Positions 45,175-54,280 of a stretch of DNA of 64,000 bases are shown piece after piece. Both the position numbers and the translations under genes were made by a program. This DNA comes from Marinirhabdus sp963793275 (GTDB taxonomy: Bacteria > Bacteroidota > Bacteroidia > Flavobacteriales > Flavobacteriaceae). The notes below the pieces were generated by a model. It was not told the DNA's origin and ran no database searches. It saw only the letters and a program-made list of their open reading frames with translations. Every line of letters begins with the position of its first letter. The first letter of the stretch is position 1. The DNA is taken from assembly GCA_963793275.1 (NCBI GenBank), contig CAWBZL010000003.1, forward strand, positions 620,001 through 684,000, in the 5' to 3' direction.

Positions 45175-45182
45175 TAAATTTG
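45175..45182 (+). promoter_or_regulatory. -7 element of the ferredoxin promoter
   Basis: TAAATTTG matches TAnnTTTG and lies 27 nt before the ferredoxin ATG. It overlaps the extreme 5' part of the divergent acyl-CoA reductase frame. Confidence 0.5.
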
Positions 45183-45208
45183 CACAAAGTTAGAAAAAGA
45201 AATTCCCT

Positions 45209-45559
45209 ATGGCAATTATAATAACAGACGAATGTATTAACTGCGGAGCTTGTGAGCCTGAATGCCCAAACACCGCAATTTATGAAGGTGCCGACGATTG
45301 GCGCTACGCAGATGGAACCGATCTTGATGGTAGTCTGGTGTTACCTAATGGTAAAGCCGTGGACGCCAACGAGACTCAGGAGCCAGTAAGTGATGAGATA
45401 TACTATATTGTGGCAGATAAATGTACCGAGTGTAAAGGATTTCACGAAGAACCTCAATGTGCTGCTGTTTGTCCTGTAGACTGCTGTGTTCCGGACGAGG
45501 ATAATGTGGAAACAGAAGAGGAACTATTAGGAAAACAAGCCTTTATGCACCATAAATAA
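45209..45559 (+). CDS. 2[4Fe-4S] ferredoxin
   Basis: A 116-aa dicluster ferredoxin. The first cluster motif is CINCGACEPECP near residues 9-20. The second is spread over CTECKGFHEEPQC and CPVDCC. Between them is an insert of about 50 residues, making a longer protein than the clostridial type. It is an electron carrier. It is divergent from the LuxC-like reductase. Confidence 0.92.
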   Translation: MAIIITDECINCGACEPECPNTAIYEGADDWRYADGTDLDGSLVLPNGKAVDANETQEPVSDEIYYIVADKCTECKGFHEEPQCAAVCPVDCCVPDEDNVETEEELLGKQAFMHHK

Positions 45560-45582
45560 TAAGCTTCTTTAAAAGAAAAATT

Positions 45583-45612
45583 AAACCGTTACATTGCTGT
45601 AACGGTTTTTTT
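45583..45612 (+). terminator. Terminator after ferredoxin gene
   Basis: AAACCGTTACA and TGTAACGGTTT form an 11-bp stem with a TTGC loop, followed by TTTT. Confidence 0.88.
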
Positions 45613-45762
45613 GTGGGATCATTCTGAAAAAATTTATATGAAAACCTACTATTTTTATAAAAATAAAGAAGCATTCATATCTATGAATGCTCCTAAATTT
45701 GAGTGCTTTTCTAAATTGCTTTCACAACATCTCTGAAAAGCACATATACTGCAGGACAAATA

Positions 45763-46320
45763 TTATTTCATCTTATCTTTCTTCATTTTCTGCTTCTTCA
45801 TCTTGTCCTTTTTCTTTTTCATTTTCGTGGCGTCGTCCATTTTAATTTTATAGACATAATTCATTACGCTATCGTTTTCCGGATTGTAACTTTCTACCAT
45901 GAAATCTCCATTTGTGTTGAAATACCCAATTGAACTATTACCATCTTTTGTATAAATGTAATATCCCTTTTGTGAAGTTGGATACAACCTAGCTACTTCT
46001 ACATCTTTCTTATTTGCGTCAACCATGTAATAACCATCTTTTTTTGGCATAAACCTGTAATTCTTACCATTATTACTATAATCAACGTCGGTCACTACCT
46101 TTGTTGGCTTCATCAAGGTAGTAAAATTCTGGTTGGATGTTTTATTTCCAAGTGCTAATTCGGTTTTAGTTTTCATCTCTACCTTCTTGGTGTTTACTTC
46201 AACACCGTCATTATCGGTGACCATTGTTTTCTTTGTTGTCTCAACTTCTATTTCGTTGGTATTTTGTGCGAAGCTCACTGTACAAGCGGCTAATGCAAAA
46301 ATTATCATCGTCTTTTTCAT
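45763..46320 (-). CDS. Secreted Lys/Met-rich protein, unknown
   Basis: A 185-aa exported protein (signal peptide to SFAQ, residue 18-19). The mature part starts with acidic/Thr/Val-rich repeats (EIEVETTKKTMVTDN) and has a central YYMVDANKKDVE region, then a C-terminal tail of Lys and Met alternation (KMKKQKMKKDKM). It resembles in style the gene at 48248-48742: both have an early Gln/Thr-rich TTKK segment and a low-complexity tail. No function is recognisable. Confidence 0.65.
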   Translation of the reverse strand: MKKTMIIFALAACTVSFAQNTNEIEVETTKKTMVTDNDGVEVNTKKVEMKTKTELALGNKTSNQNFTTLMKPTKVVTDVDYSNNGKNYRFMPKKDGYYMVDANKKDVEVARLYPTSQKGYYIYTKDGNSSIGYFNTNGDFMVESYNPENDSVMNYVYKIKMDDATKMKKKKDKMKKQKMKKDKMK

Positions 46321-46497
46321 CATCTTTTTATTTTAATTAATTCAACAATCTTAATATATAAAAGACGGTTGTTAACTCGTGCCAATACTATTATAAGTCT
46401 TTATTAAATTACTTTTTATAACAGACAGTTTAACATAAATTAACTTAATTAGTAGCTGTGATTCATCCTTCATCATTAGTTTTTGTAATTTAGTACA

Positions 46498-47358
46498 ATG
46501 CCGTATTGGGTACATAGTATTATATGGGTTGTTGCTATTTACGTGACGATTAGTGTACTCCTGTATTATTTACAGGATTATTTTCTATTTAAACCCGAAA
46601 AACTTCCAACCGATTTTATTTTTCATTATGAAAACCAGGAAGTTGAAGAATACAATCTTGAAACCAGGGACGGCGCCATTATAAACGGACTTCATTTTAA
46701 GGCCAAAAACACAAAAGGCGTTGTTTTGTACCTTAAAGGAAACAGTAAAAGTATGAAAGGCTGGGGTAAATTTGCCGTAGATTTTACCCGTCATGAATAC
46801 GATGTTATTATGGTAGATTACCGTGGCTTTGGAAAAAGTATAGGGAAACGAACACAGGAAAATTTAAAAAAGGACTTGCAATACGTTTATAATAAAATAA
46901 AAGAACGTGTTCAAGAACACTATATTATACTATATGGAAGGTCTTTAGGCTCTGGGTTTGCCACGAAACTGGCATCTATGAACCATCCCAAAATGCTTAT
47001 TCTGGATGCCCCCTATTATAGTTTGCTAAAAGTTACCGGAAGGTATATGGCATTTATGCCACTTTCAATTTTGCTGAAATATCCAATGCCAACCTACAAA
47101 TGGCTTCAATATGTTAAATGCCCTATTCACATTATTCACGGTACAAACGATAAGCTCATACCTTTCAAGAGTAGCGTAATGTTGTCTAAAATTAACCCTT
47201 CCCGGACTCGTCTTTGGCCAATAATAGATGGCGGACATAAAAACCTAAATAATTTTGAATCTTATCACGGCATATTGAAACAGATTATTAATTTTGAAGA
47301 CTCAACCATAGATTTATCCACGACCAGTTTCAGCGTTAAACATTCAGCAAAAAAGTAA
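46498..47358 (+). CDS. Alpha/beta hydrolase, membrane anchored (tandem copy 1)
   Basis: A 286-aa serine hydrolase with an N-terminal transmembrane helix. The oxyanion region LYLKGNSKSMKGW and DYRGFGKS precede the nucleophile elbow YGRSLGSGFA, and GTNDKLIP and GGHKNL give the acid and base. Similar to ABHD13/17-like bacterial hydrolases. The HGN motif of its neighbour is KGN here. Followed after 12 nt by a paralogue. Confidence 0.85.
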   Translation: MPYWVHSIIWVVAIYVTISVLLYYLQDYFLFKPEKLPTDFIFHYENQEVEEYNLETRDGAIINGLHFKAKNTKGVVLYLKGNSKSMKGWGKFAVDFTRHEYDVIMVDYRGFGKSIGKRTQENLKKDLQYVYNKIKERVQEHYIILYGRSLGSGFATKLASMNHPKMLILDAPYYSLLKVTGRYMAFMPLSILLKYPMPTYKWLQYVKCPIHIIHGTNDKLIPFKSSVMLSKINPSRTRLWPIIDGGHKNLNNFESYHGILKQIINFEDSTIDLSTTSFSVKHSAKK

Positions 47359-47370
47359 TCTTTTAAGAAT

Positions 47371-48189
47371 ATGAAAACAGTCCTAAAGTTTCTACTCACC
47401 TTAGTCATTATATGTTTACTTGCTTTTGGCGGGCTGTATACTTTTCAGGAGAAATTTATATTTCTTCCTAAGGATTTGGACCAGGACTATACCTATAATT
47501 TCCCTTCGTTAGCTTCCAACGTTACCTTTAAAGAACTATTTATAGATGCTGACGATGGCGCAAAGCTAAACGCCCTCTATTTTGAAGTTGAAAAACCCAG
47601 AGGATTGGTAGTGTATTATCACGGCAACGCACATAATTTATCCAAATGGGGAGCTATTTCTTCTCAATTTACGCAACATAATTACAATGTAATTATGCTG
47701 GACTATCGTGGCTACGGAAAAAGTACCGGAGACCGTACTGAAGAAAAAATGTACCAGGATGCCCTTACATTTTACAAAAAAGCAAACGATTTATTTCCGG
47801 AGTCCCTCACAGTCGTTTATGGGCGATCTTTGGGTAGTACCTTTGCTACCTATGTAGCTTCAAAAAACAATCCCCAAAAATTAATTTTAGAATCTCCGTT
47901 TTATAGTCTGACCGATGTGGTTAAAACCAGATATCCTTTTTTACCCGCCGAAAAGCTTCTAAACTATAAATTTAATACCGGTGTCTATGCCAGTGATGTC
48001 ACGGTGCGTACCATCGTGATTCACGGTACAGACGATGGAATTGTTCCTTTCACTTCAGGAGAAAAATTATTTATGGTTTTTCCGGAAAAAAACAGGGTTT
48101 TAATAAAAATAGACGGAGGGAAGCATAACGATCTGGCTGCCTATCAGGATTTTGCTGTCGCACTAAATGCAGAGTTGAGCTGGTTATGA
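47371..48189 (+). CDS. Alpha/beta hydrolase, membrane anchored (tandem copy 2)
   Basis: A 272-aa protein of the same architecture as the preceding gene: an N-terminal transmembrane helix, YYHGNAHNLSKWG, DYRGYGKSTG, elbow YGRSLGSTFA, GTDDGIVPF (acid) and KHNDLA (base). The two are a tandem duplication, alike throughout though clearly diverged. The substrate is unknown. Followed by a terminator. Confidence 0.86.
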   Translation: MKTVLKFLLTLVIICLLAFGGLYTFQEKFIFLPKDLDQDYTYNFPSLASNVTFKELFIDADDGAKLNALYFEVEKPRGLVVYYHGNAHNLSKWGAISSQFTQHNYNVIMLDYRGYGKSTGDRTEEKMYQDALTFYKKANDLFPESLTVVYGRSLGSTFATYVASKNNPQKLILESPFYSLTDVVKTRYPFLPAEKLLNYKFNTGVYASDVTVRTIVIHGTDDGIVPFTSGEKLFMVFPEKNRVLIKIDGGKHNDLAAYQDFAVALNAELSWL

Positions 48190-48197
48190 AAGAGCAC

Positions 48198-48228
48198 AAA
48201 AAAACCCACATTATGTAGTGGGTTTTTT
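48198..48228. terminator. Bidirectional terminator after hydrolase pair
   Basis: AAAACCCAC and GTGGGTTTT form a stem with an 8-nt loop, then TTTT. It lies between convergent genes. Confidence 0.8.
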
Positions 48229-48247
48229 CAAATCTTTTTAATGTGAA

Positions 48248-48742
48248 TTAGTTTATTCCGTCACCGTCAGGATCTTTTTTCAGTTTTGCCATTCCTTTAG
48301 GACGCGATTGCAGTTCCATTCTTCTTTTCTCAAGCTCTTCCATCATCTTCTTTTTATTTGCTTCCAGTGCCATTCTTTCTTTTTCAGCAGCTTCCATTTG
48401 CATTTGCTTGGACTTCTCTAAATTCATTTGTTGCATTTGAGATTTTTGCATAACCAATTCCTTATTTGCTGTATTCATACTGGTAGCCGAGTTAACAACT
48501 TCAGATTTGTCTGCATCCATTTTCTTCACCTTCGCTGCCTGATCCTGCATATTGTTATCTTCAACTTCAATAACGTCTATTTCTGCATTGGTATCTTGAA
48601 CGGTTTTAGTTGTTATTTGTTTATCATCGGTTACACGTACTTTTTTTACCGTAGTTTTTTTCTGTACGTCTTGTTGCACCTGAGCATTCACGGTTACTGT
48701 AGAAAGCATCGCAATGCATAGTAAGCTAAGTATAGTTTTCAT
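48248..48742 (-). CDS. Secreted Met/Glu/Lys-rich helical protein, unknown
   Basis: A 164-aa protein from ATG 48742 (MKTILSLLCIAML), with signal peptide ending VNAQ. The mature part has a Thr/Val/Lys-rich start (KKTTVKKVRVTDD), a long helical, Met/Gln/Glu/Lys-rich segment (about 80-145, probable coiled coil) and ends with DPDGDGIN, a calcium-loop-like sequence at the very C-terminus. The frame to 48778 adds an unlikely leader. Function unknown. Confidence 0.65.
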   Translation of the reverse strand: MKTILSLLCIAMLSTVTVNAQVQQDVQKKTTVKKVRVTDDKQITTKTVQDTNAEIDVIEVEDNNMQDQAAKVKKMDADKSEVVNSATSMNTANKELVMQKSQMQQMNLEKSKQMQMEAAEKERMALEANKKKMMEELEKRRMELQSRPKGMAKLKKDPDGDGIN

Positions 48743-48883
48743 AATGTTTTTGTTTAAATTGTTTTGATATGGAATCAAATGTACAGGAACAGTTGTTAAA
48801 TAACTGCCAACAGCTGCTCAAAGTTTTCCTATTTTTTAAGTATTTCGTTATTTAAAATAGGTGATTTTATTCGAACTATACCG

Positions 48884-48891
48884 TATATTTG
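48884..48891 (+). promoter_or_regulatory. -7 element of the ychF promoter
   Basis: TATATTTG matches TAnnTTTG, 40 nt before the ychF ATG. Confidence 0.5.
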
Positions 48892-48931
48892 CCGCCTAAA
48901 ATAGCGAGTTAGCTATAGAAAATCAGAATTC

Positions 48932-50026
48932 ATGAAAGCAGGTATTGTAGGATTGCCAAATGTAGGGAAATCCACCCTTTTTAATTGTTTGTCCAATGCA
49001 AAAGCACAGAGTGCAAATTTCCCTTTTTGTACTATTGAACCAAATATAGGTGTGGTTAATGTTCCGGACGATCGTTTGGTAAAGTTGGAAGAGTTAGTAC
49101 ACCCAGAGCGTGTACTGCCCGCTACGGTTGAAATTGTGGATATTGCCGGATTGGTAAAAGGAGCGAGTAAAGGTGAAGGACTGGGAAATCAGTTTTTAGG
49201 AAACATTCGTGAGACCGATGCTATTTTGCACGTATTACGGTGTTTTGACAATGAAAATATCATACACGTAGATGGTAGCGTAGATCCTGTTCGTGATAAG
49301 GAAACTATAGATATTGAACTTCAGTTAAAAGACCTTGAAACCGCCGAGAAGAAACTTGAAAAAGTAAAACGCGCCTCAAGAACCGGAAACAAAGAAGCTC
49401 AGAAAGAAGAAGCTATTTTGCTGAAAATTAAGCAAGGCCTGGAGCAGGGGATTTCAGTACGGGCTATTGAAATCTCTGAAGATGACAGAATAGAATTTGT
49501 GAAGCCATTACAGTTTATTACAGATAAACCTGTAATGTACGTATGTAATGTAGATGAAGATGCCGCAGCAAATGGAAACGAGTACGTAGATAAAGTAAAA
49601 GAAGCCGTAGCCAACGAAAATGCCGAAGTAATTATCCTTGCCGTAGGTACCGAAGCAGATATAACCGAATTGGAAACCTTTGAAGAACGCCAAATGTTTT
49701 TGGAAGATCTGGGATTAAAAGAACCAGGATCTGCAAAATTGATACGTGGTGCCTATAATCTCTTAAATTTACAAACCTACTTTACGGCAGGTGTGAAGGA
49801 AGTTCGCGCGTGGACTATTCCTGTAGGTTCCACCGCACCGCAGGCCGCAGGAGTTATACATACCGATTTTGAAAAAGGCTTTATTCGTGCCGAAGTAATT
49901 AAATATAGCGATTACGTACAGTTTGGGAGCGAAGCTAAAGTAAAAGAAGCGGGTAAAATGGGCGTAGAAGGAAAAGAGTACATCGTAAAAGATGGCGATG
50001 TGATGCACTTTAGGTTTAATGTGTAG
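48932..50026 (+). CDS. ychF: Redox-regulated ATPase/GTPase YchF (OLA1)
   Basis: A 364-aa Obg-like P-loop NTPase. G1 is GLPNVGKSTLF, G3 DIAGLVKGASKGEGLGN, and the specificity loop NVDED replaces NKxD, which explains the ATP preference of the family. A coiled-coil insert (about 130-200) and the C-terminal TGS-like domain are present. It binds ribosomes and is linked to stress responses. Confidence 0.96.
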   Translation: MKAGIVGLPNVGKSTLFNCLSNAKAQSANFPFCTIEPNIGVVNVPDDRLVKLEELVHPERVLPATVEIVDIAGLVKGASKGEGLGNQFLGNIRETDAILHVLRCFDNENIIHVDGSVDPVRDKETIDIELQLKDLETAEKKLEKVKRASRTGNKEAQKEEAILLKIKQGLEQGISVRAIEISEDDRIEFVKPLQFITDKPVMYVCNVDEDAAANGNEYVDKVKEAVANENAEVIILAVGTEADITELETFEERQMFLEDLGLKEPGSAKLIRGAYNLLNLQTYFTAGVKEVRAWTIPVGSTAPQAAGVIHTDFEKGFIRAEVIKYSDYVQFGSEAKVKEAGKMGVEGKEYIVKDGDVMHFRFNV

Positions 50027-50093
50027 TAATTCGTTTTTTGCTTGTACAATTCTGGTTATTTTTCACCTCAGCTAGTTATTGGTAAGCGTATTA

Positions 50094-50702
50094 TTAGTTT
50101 GCAAAGATTAGCATCTGTTCTAATTCAATTAATTCAGTTTTGTCAGGAAATTCTTTTAGTAATTTCGATAATGAATTATCAGCAATTTCACATTTTTCTT
50201 TTTCGTTGCGACATCTATAAACGGCAGCATATGAATATCTGTAGTGAGCGTGATAATCATTTGGGAAAATTTCTATTGCTTTATTGAATTGAAACATTGC
50301 ATTATGCCATTCTCCCTTTTTGATATATTCATCTCCGTCTGAAATGAAGAAATTATATTTTTCCATTCTTTCATCTTTCTCCATTTTTTCAATCATCAAT
50401 TCTTTGTTTGTTTGTGTTTTGAAAAAATCAAATGAAAAATAGAGTAAGGGAGAAGCTATAATCACAAATAGGAATAAGAAAATCAGATTACTTTTTCTTC
50501 TGCGTTTTATTATAGTTTTTCTAATCCCAGCTAGTTCTTCTTTTGTGGCTGTTTTTAAATCGATTATACCTGCCGCTTTATGGTATTCTCGTTTTCTATT
50601 TAAGAAAGATCGTTCCTTTCTGAAATATGTTTTTTTTCTGAGTAATTGCCTATTCATTTTTAGGCTATTGTTCATTCCTTGAATACTTCCTCCTCCTCCC
50701 AT
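50094..50702 (-). CDS. Membrane protein with SIQ N-terminus and TPR-like domain
   Basis: A 202-aa protein that starts MGGGGSIQGMNNSLKMN, a short N-terminal signature that I know from many small Flavobacterial proteins of unknown role. It is followed by a basic linker (LLRKKTYFRKERSFLNRK), one transmembrane helix (about residues 71-91) and a cytosolic TPR-like segment (DEYIKKGEWHNAMFQFNKAIEIFPNDYH split across helices). Here the SIQ head is joined to a TPR tail, which seems unusual. Function unknown. Confidence 0.65.
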   Translation of the reverse strand: MGGGGSIQGMNNSLKMNRQLLRKKTYFRKERSFLNRKREYHKAAGIIDLKTATKEELAGIRKTIIKRRRKSNLIFLFLFVIIASPLLYFSFDFFKTQTNKELMIEKMEKDERMEKYNFFISDGDEYIKKGEWHNAMFQFNKAIEIFPNDYHAHYRYSYAAVYRCRNEKEKCEIADNSLSKLLKEFPDKTELIELEQMLIFAN

Positions 50703-50721
50703 TAAATCTTTTACTTTATGT

Positions 50722-50820
50722 TTACCAACTCATTATATAATCAATAGTATTTCCTATAACTAATGCACCAAAAACACCAATTTTAGCAGCTATAGTAAGC
50801 CAATAAGCGATTTTACGTAG
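50722..50820 (-). pseudogene. Fragment of a small membrane protein
   Basis: Directly upstream of the SIQ protein, an open stretch without a start codon reads RKIAYWLTIAAKIGVFGA, then IGNTIDYIMSW and stop. It is a coherent hydrophobic segment, probably the C-terminal remnant of a gene; an in-frame stop lies just before it. Confidence 0.3.
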
Positions 50821-50927
50821 TTAGTAACGCGATTCAATGTTTAATGCTACCATAAGCATTTGTAAATGATGCTAGTTAATTACTAAAAGAGTGCTACATT
50901 TTTTATCACTAATAGTATCAATAACGA

Positions 50928-53363
50928 CTAATAATTTACATACACAAACCCTAAATAAGATTCAGGATATTGCGGGTCGTTTAGTTGTAGTACATAGTAA
51001 TACGTGCCCACCGGAACAATTTTCTCTTGTAATAACAACCCGGTATTAGGAATACCATCCCATAATCCATCATCGTTACCGCCTTCGTAAATTAAATTTC
51101 CTTCCCTGCTATATATTTTCAGGTTAAAATCTAAAAAGACGTTTACAAGGCCATTAATTTTAAAGACATCGTTTAGGGTATCACCATTTGGAGACATTCC
51201 TTGTGGTATAGCTGGTTCGCAATTAATGGTGCGGACCATAAAGCTGGATGTGGTAAAGCAAATTTCGTTCTCTAACCTCACAAATACTTCCTGCGGATTT
51301 GTACTATTTACAAACTGTTCCGGATCTTCAATGGGGTTGGTATTTGCTATGGCATCTTCTTCGGTAAGGAAATAGGTAATAGTATCTCCCGGATTTGTGG
51401 AAATAATATCATTCAATTCTTCCACAAGATTAAAGGTAGCCATTTCAAAACCTTCGTTGCAGGCTTCCAGATCTGGTAATAAGCCAATAGGAGGGATGGA
51501 ACCAAAAACTACGGTTGTTTCAAATTCGTTATTGGTGTCGTCTAATTCAAATACAAATCCGTTGCCTGTACCATCGTCGTCCACAACTAATAACAGCGTA
51601 AATGTGCTGGGAACATTCTCGGCCAGTGTTAATACCAACGCCCCGGGCTCGTTGCCGCCCTCCGGAATTGTATTTTGTGTAGCTGCCTGCGCTACCAAAG
51701 CGCCGTCCAAATAGAAAGCAATAGGAGTATTCGCTGGAAGTGGTGCGGTACCCAGCGTATTAAATACCGTGTACATAATTGTTAAGTCGCGTAGTCTACA
51801 GGCATTAAGGTCGTTTGTAATTTCTATCGTGGCGTCTGGTAACGGACATTCAATAACTTCAACCATAAAACTGTTTATCATAAAACAGTCCGGATTTGAG
51901 GCCCGCACCCATATAATTTGAGGGTTTTCTATGTTTTCGTATGTTTCGGGGTTCGGGATAGGGTTATCCTCGTTTTGAGCGTCTGCTTCCGTAAGATAAA
52001 ATATAATTGAATCTGCATCTGTCACTGCTGTCGTAGCATCATTCAGATTAAAAATTTCAGTGCCAAAAACATCACATTGTTCTAAATCGTCAAGGTTAGA
52101 AACGTCTGGAAATACCAGTAAACTAAAATCTATGGAAAAGAGATTATTGGTTTCATCCAGCTCGTTTACAGTACTTACTCCACCACCAGAATCGTCTACG
52201 GAAGCTACTAAAAGGAAATCTGCTGCAACGTTTGCTGGTATGGTAAGATCTATGGAACCACTTTCGGAGCCATCAATGGGGATGGCAGCTGCTGTTTCAG
52301 CTTGCCCAAGAAGAGTAGTATCGGCATAAAAGGAAATGGGCGTATTTGCAGGCAGCTCTCCTGTACTGTTTACATTAAAAACTGTATACTCCACCGTAAT
52401 GTCACGATCGCCACAGGTATCTGCTCCAAAGGCATCATCTATTACAATAGTGGCATCTGGTAGTTCTGTATTTAAGACGGTAATGATGTTATTGATCATT
52501 ACCAGATCCTGGCCGGAGGTTACTTGTATACTTGCAGAAGTATCTCCTGGATTTATATTATTTTCAATACTATAAACATCGAGATCCATATTGAACAACG
52601 CATCAGATCCAGTAAAGGAGTTGGTACCGTTAAATTGATTATCAGCCGGATTGAGAGGGGCGTTACTTAGTATGTTCCCATTTATGGAAAGTGTTTCATT
52701 TACGGCAATACCTCTGTCACCTTCCCAGGCCAGAAACCCGATCTTGGCTCCTTCATTATCTAATACGTTTAAATTTTCGAGTTGAATATTTATTTCAGAA
52801 TTACTTGCAGAAACACCCTCAAGACCATCAAAAAGTATTATTTGATTAAGAGGTAGCGACGCATCTTCATAAATAACATATATCGCCCAGCCACCGAAAT
52901 TAGTTCCTGTACCACCATTGGAACTGCAAAACGGCAGAATAGCTTCGGTTAGGTCTAGTTCTGAAAGGGTATATGTTCCATTCACAGCGGCACTAACTAT
53001 AGGGGTCACATCTGCATAGGCAGCAAAATAATTGTATACGGTAGCACCGTTGTCAAACTCGTAATTAAATTCTCTGGTTGAAGAGACAGGAGTACCGTTA
53101 AGAGCTACATCAAAATCACCCTCTCCCGAACCTGCCCAATACAAGGCAGCTGCTACAACCGTTTGCCCGGGTCTCAGCGCTAGATCTGCACTGCTCTCTG
53201 TTAAAATTAAACAGTCATCGCTTCCGTTTTCCTGTAAATTAAGGGTATTTCCCAGGGCTGTATAGTCAAACCTACCATTGTATTGGAGAAATTGACTTAT
53301 TTCCTGAGCGTGAGAAATCGCAGTACATACTATGAACAGTAGGAGTAAGTAACGTTTTTGCAT
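50928..53363 (-). CDS. T9SS-exported surface protein with CARDB repeats and CHU_C domain
   Basis: An 811-aa exported protein from ATG 53363, with signal peptide ending SHAQ. A first domain (about 20-300) is a beta-rich collagen-like unit. Two CARDB-type repeats follow, each beginning LPDATI and reading PANTPI(S/A)FY, each after a short Cys-containing module. The C-terminus has the gliding-motility-associated CHU_C domain (PQGMSPNGDTLNDVF, IYSREGNLIYEGG, GTYYYVLQL), the type IX sorting signal. It is thus likely a large cell-surface adhesin. It is the first gene downstream of the ABC exporter on the same strand. Confidence 0.85.
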   Translation of the reverse strand: MQKRYLLLLFIVCTAISHAQEISQFLQYNGRFDYTALGNTLNLQENGSDDCLILTESSADLALRPGQTVVAAALYWAGSGEGDFDVALNGTPVSSTREFNYEFDNGATVYNYFAAYADVTPIVSAAVNGTYTLSELDLTEAILPFCSSNGGTGTNFGGWAIYVIYEDASLPLNQIILFDGLEGVSASNSEINIQLENLNVLDNEGAKIGFLAWEGDRGIAVNETLSINGNILSNAPLNPADNQFNGTNSFTGSDALFNMDLDVYSIENNINPGDTSASIQVTSGQDLVMINNIITVLNTELPDATIVIDDAFGADTCGDRDITVEYTVFNVNSTGELPANTPISFYADTTLLGQAETAAAIPIDGSESGSIDLTIPANVAADFLLVASVDDSGGGVSTVNELDETNNLFSIDFSLLVFPDVSNLDDLEQCDVFGTEIFNLNDATTAVTDADSIIFYLTEADAQNEDNPIPNPETYENIENPQIIWVRASNPDCFMINSFMVEVIECPLPDATIEITNDLNACRLRDLTIMYTVFNTLGTAPLPANTPIAFYLDGALVAQAATQNTIPEGGNEPGALVLTLAENVPSTFTLLLVVDDDGTGNGFVFELDDTNNEFETTVVFGSIPPIGLLPDLEACNEGFEMATFNLVEELNDIISTNPGDTITYFLTEEDAIANTNPIEDPEQFVNSTNPQEVFVRLENEICFTTSSFMVRTINCEPAIPQGMSPNGDTLNDVFKINGLVNVFLDFNLKIYSREGNLIYEGGNDDGLWDGIPNTGLLLQEKIVPVGTYYYVLQLNDPQYPESYLGFVYVNY

Positions 53364-53438
53364 AATTTTTTTATTGGAAGCTAAATATAAGGAATATTTA
53401 GGAGCCACTATGCAGTAGCGCTTACAGTTGCCTTTACT

Positions 53439-54275
53439 TTATAAATCGCGACGTTTTAATAAGGCGTAGCTCCAGTAAATAAAGAGAAATGTCCATACAC
53501 ATACAATTATGACAGGTAAAAATTGCACGTCGTAATTTTTGGTGAATTCTTCGCCTAATTGGTTTGCGGCAGATTGCACACCTCCCAGACGTGTAAACGG
53601 TTCTTTAATGAGATTGCTCATAGCAGATAACGGGAAGAATTGCGAAACTGTTTCGGCAACTTCTGTTCCTTTAAAAAATTGCCATTTTAGCAATCCGTAA
53701 ATTATTGTTTCTGCGATCCACCAAACCACCAGGAACCCAATAGCAAAGGCAGAACGTTTTACCCAAACCCCTAAGAAAAGGCAGAAGGCAAAGAAACCTA
53801 CTAGTTTTATAAAATACGCCAGCATATATTCCATATCACTAAAAATAATTCCTACTTCTTTGTAATCCGAAAAGCTAAGTCCCAGAATAAGTGATACTAT
53901 AAAAAGAAATAATGTAGAGATTATAGCAAAACCAATAACAGTTAAAAATTTAGAAAGCACAAATTCACGTTTGCTTAAGCCATCGATCAAATTTTGTTTT
54001 AAGGTTCGGTAGCTATACTCGTTGCTCATCATGGAAACGATGACAATAGCAAAGAAAATCTTTAAAAGCGCCGCTATATAGGTGTTGAAATGCCAGATAT
54101 ACGGAAAGTTAAATATCCCTTGATCTGCCACTCTAAAGTTTACATTCCCAATATTAAACTCAATGGAAGCAATAAGCGCTATAAAGGTGATAAGGACAAA
54201 GTAAATGATTGAAATTACCTTGGCAGCACGGTTGTATCTTAGTTTTTGTAATTCTATGGAGAGTAATCGTAACAT
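53439..54275 (-). CDS. ABC-2 type exporter permease
   Basis: A 278-aa permease with six transmembrane segments and the ABC-2 pattern SMMSNEYSYRTLKQNLIDGLSKREF after the first helices. It starts 5 nt after the stop of the ATPase gene, forming an exporter of the type used for lipids, drugs or sodium. The transported molecule is not evident. Confidence 0.88.
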   Translation of the reverse strand: MLRLLSIELQKLRYNRAAKVISIIYFVLITFIALIASIEFNIGNVNFRVADQGIFNFPYIWHFNTYIAALLKIFFAIVIVSMMSNEYSYRTLKQNLIDGLSKREFVLSKFLTVIGFAIISTLFLFIVSLILGLSFSDYKEVGIIFSDMEYMLAYFIKLVGFFAFCLFLGVWVKRSAFAIGFLVVWWIAETIIYGLLKWQFFKGTEVAETVSQFFPLSAMSNLIKEPFTRLGGVQSAANQLGEEFTKNYDVQFLPVIIVCVWTFLFIYWSYALLKRRDL

Positions 54276-54280
54276 AGCGG

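Noticed and set aside
46379..46400. Sigma-54 promoter before the Lys/Met-rich protein gene at 45763
   Set aside because: The -24 part (TTGGCACG) is good, but AACAA stands where TTGCA is needed; kept only as a shared upstream motif.
48805..48825. Sigma-54 promoter before the secreted helical protein gene at 48248
   Set aside because: TTGGCAG is followed by TAACA at the -12 position; no GC or GT there.
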